From Clostridiales bacterium UBA929 (GTDB lineage: Bacteria > Bacillota > Clostridia > Oscillospirales > UBA929): DNA of 5,557 bases. Made by a program: the position numbers and the translations under genes. The DNA lies in NCBI GenBank assembly GCA_002293625.1, contig DBDP01000186.1, forward strand, positions 1 to 5,557. Direction: 5' to 3'. Below, piece after piece: positions 5,555 through 5,557 of the stretch; position 1 is the stretch's first letter, and every line of letters begins with the position of its first letter. The notes beneath the pieces were generated by a model, which saw nothing but the letters and a program-made list of their open reading frames with translations, did not search any database and had not been told where the DNA came from.

Positions 5555-5557
5555 TAC

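Overview
The window reads as a fragment of a moderately GC-rich Firmicutes chromosome, most likely a gut-type Clostridia (Oscillospirales-like). This rests on strong AGGAGG-type ribosome sites, a Firmicutes-type FtsZ, a short DivIB/FtsQ-type protein directly upstream of it, and sugar-metabolism genes of kinds common in Clostridia. The taxonomic call is inference from protein flavour only. No RNA genes, insertion sequences, phage genes or CRISPR arrays are visible.

All five genes lie on the minus strand, so transcription runs from high to low coordinates: ftsQ/divIB (5370-4615), ftsZ (4504-3359), a Gfo/Idh/MocA-family oxidoreductase (3308-2205), a sugar-1-phosphate-type nucleotidyltransferase (2151-1258) and a galactokinase-family GHMP kinase (1256-30). 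Four of the starts used here lie inside the longest open frame or were tested against alternatives. The ftsQ, ftsZ and nucleotidyltransferase frames extend upstream of the true start, but good ribosome sites and family alignment point to internal ATGs.

Region by region: 5371-5557 is a 187-base leader with no convincing gene. It holds a nested imperfect inverted repeat and, at the window edge, a GC-rich hairpin. ftsQ is followed by a 110-base gap with an excellent sigma-A promoter for ftsZ, whose -35 box overlaps the ftsQ stop codon. ftsZ is separated from the oxidoreductase by a perfect 11-bp GC-rich palindrome without a T-tract. The oxidoreductase and nucleotidyltransferase are separated by 53 bases containing another GC-rich hairpin. 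The nucleotidyltransferase stop and the kinase start are one base apart (TAATATG), which suggests translational coupling.

Functionally there are two modules. FtsQ and FtsZ belong to the divisome; no ftsA lies between them. The downstream trio (NAD-type dehydrogenase, nucleotidyltransferase, anomeric sugar kinase) looks like a sugar salvage or activation cassette: the kinase would make a sugar-1-phosphate and the nucleotidyltransferase an NDP-sugar, possibly bypassing GalT. The kinase departs from canonical galactokinase at sugar-contact positions, so its substrate is open. This trio is the best candidate for unexplored biochemistry here, but nothing in the window proves a new system.
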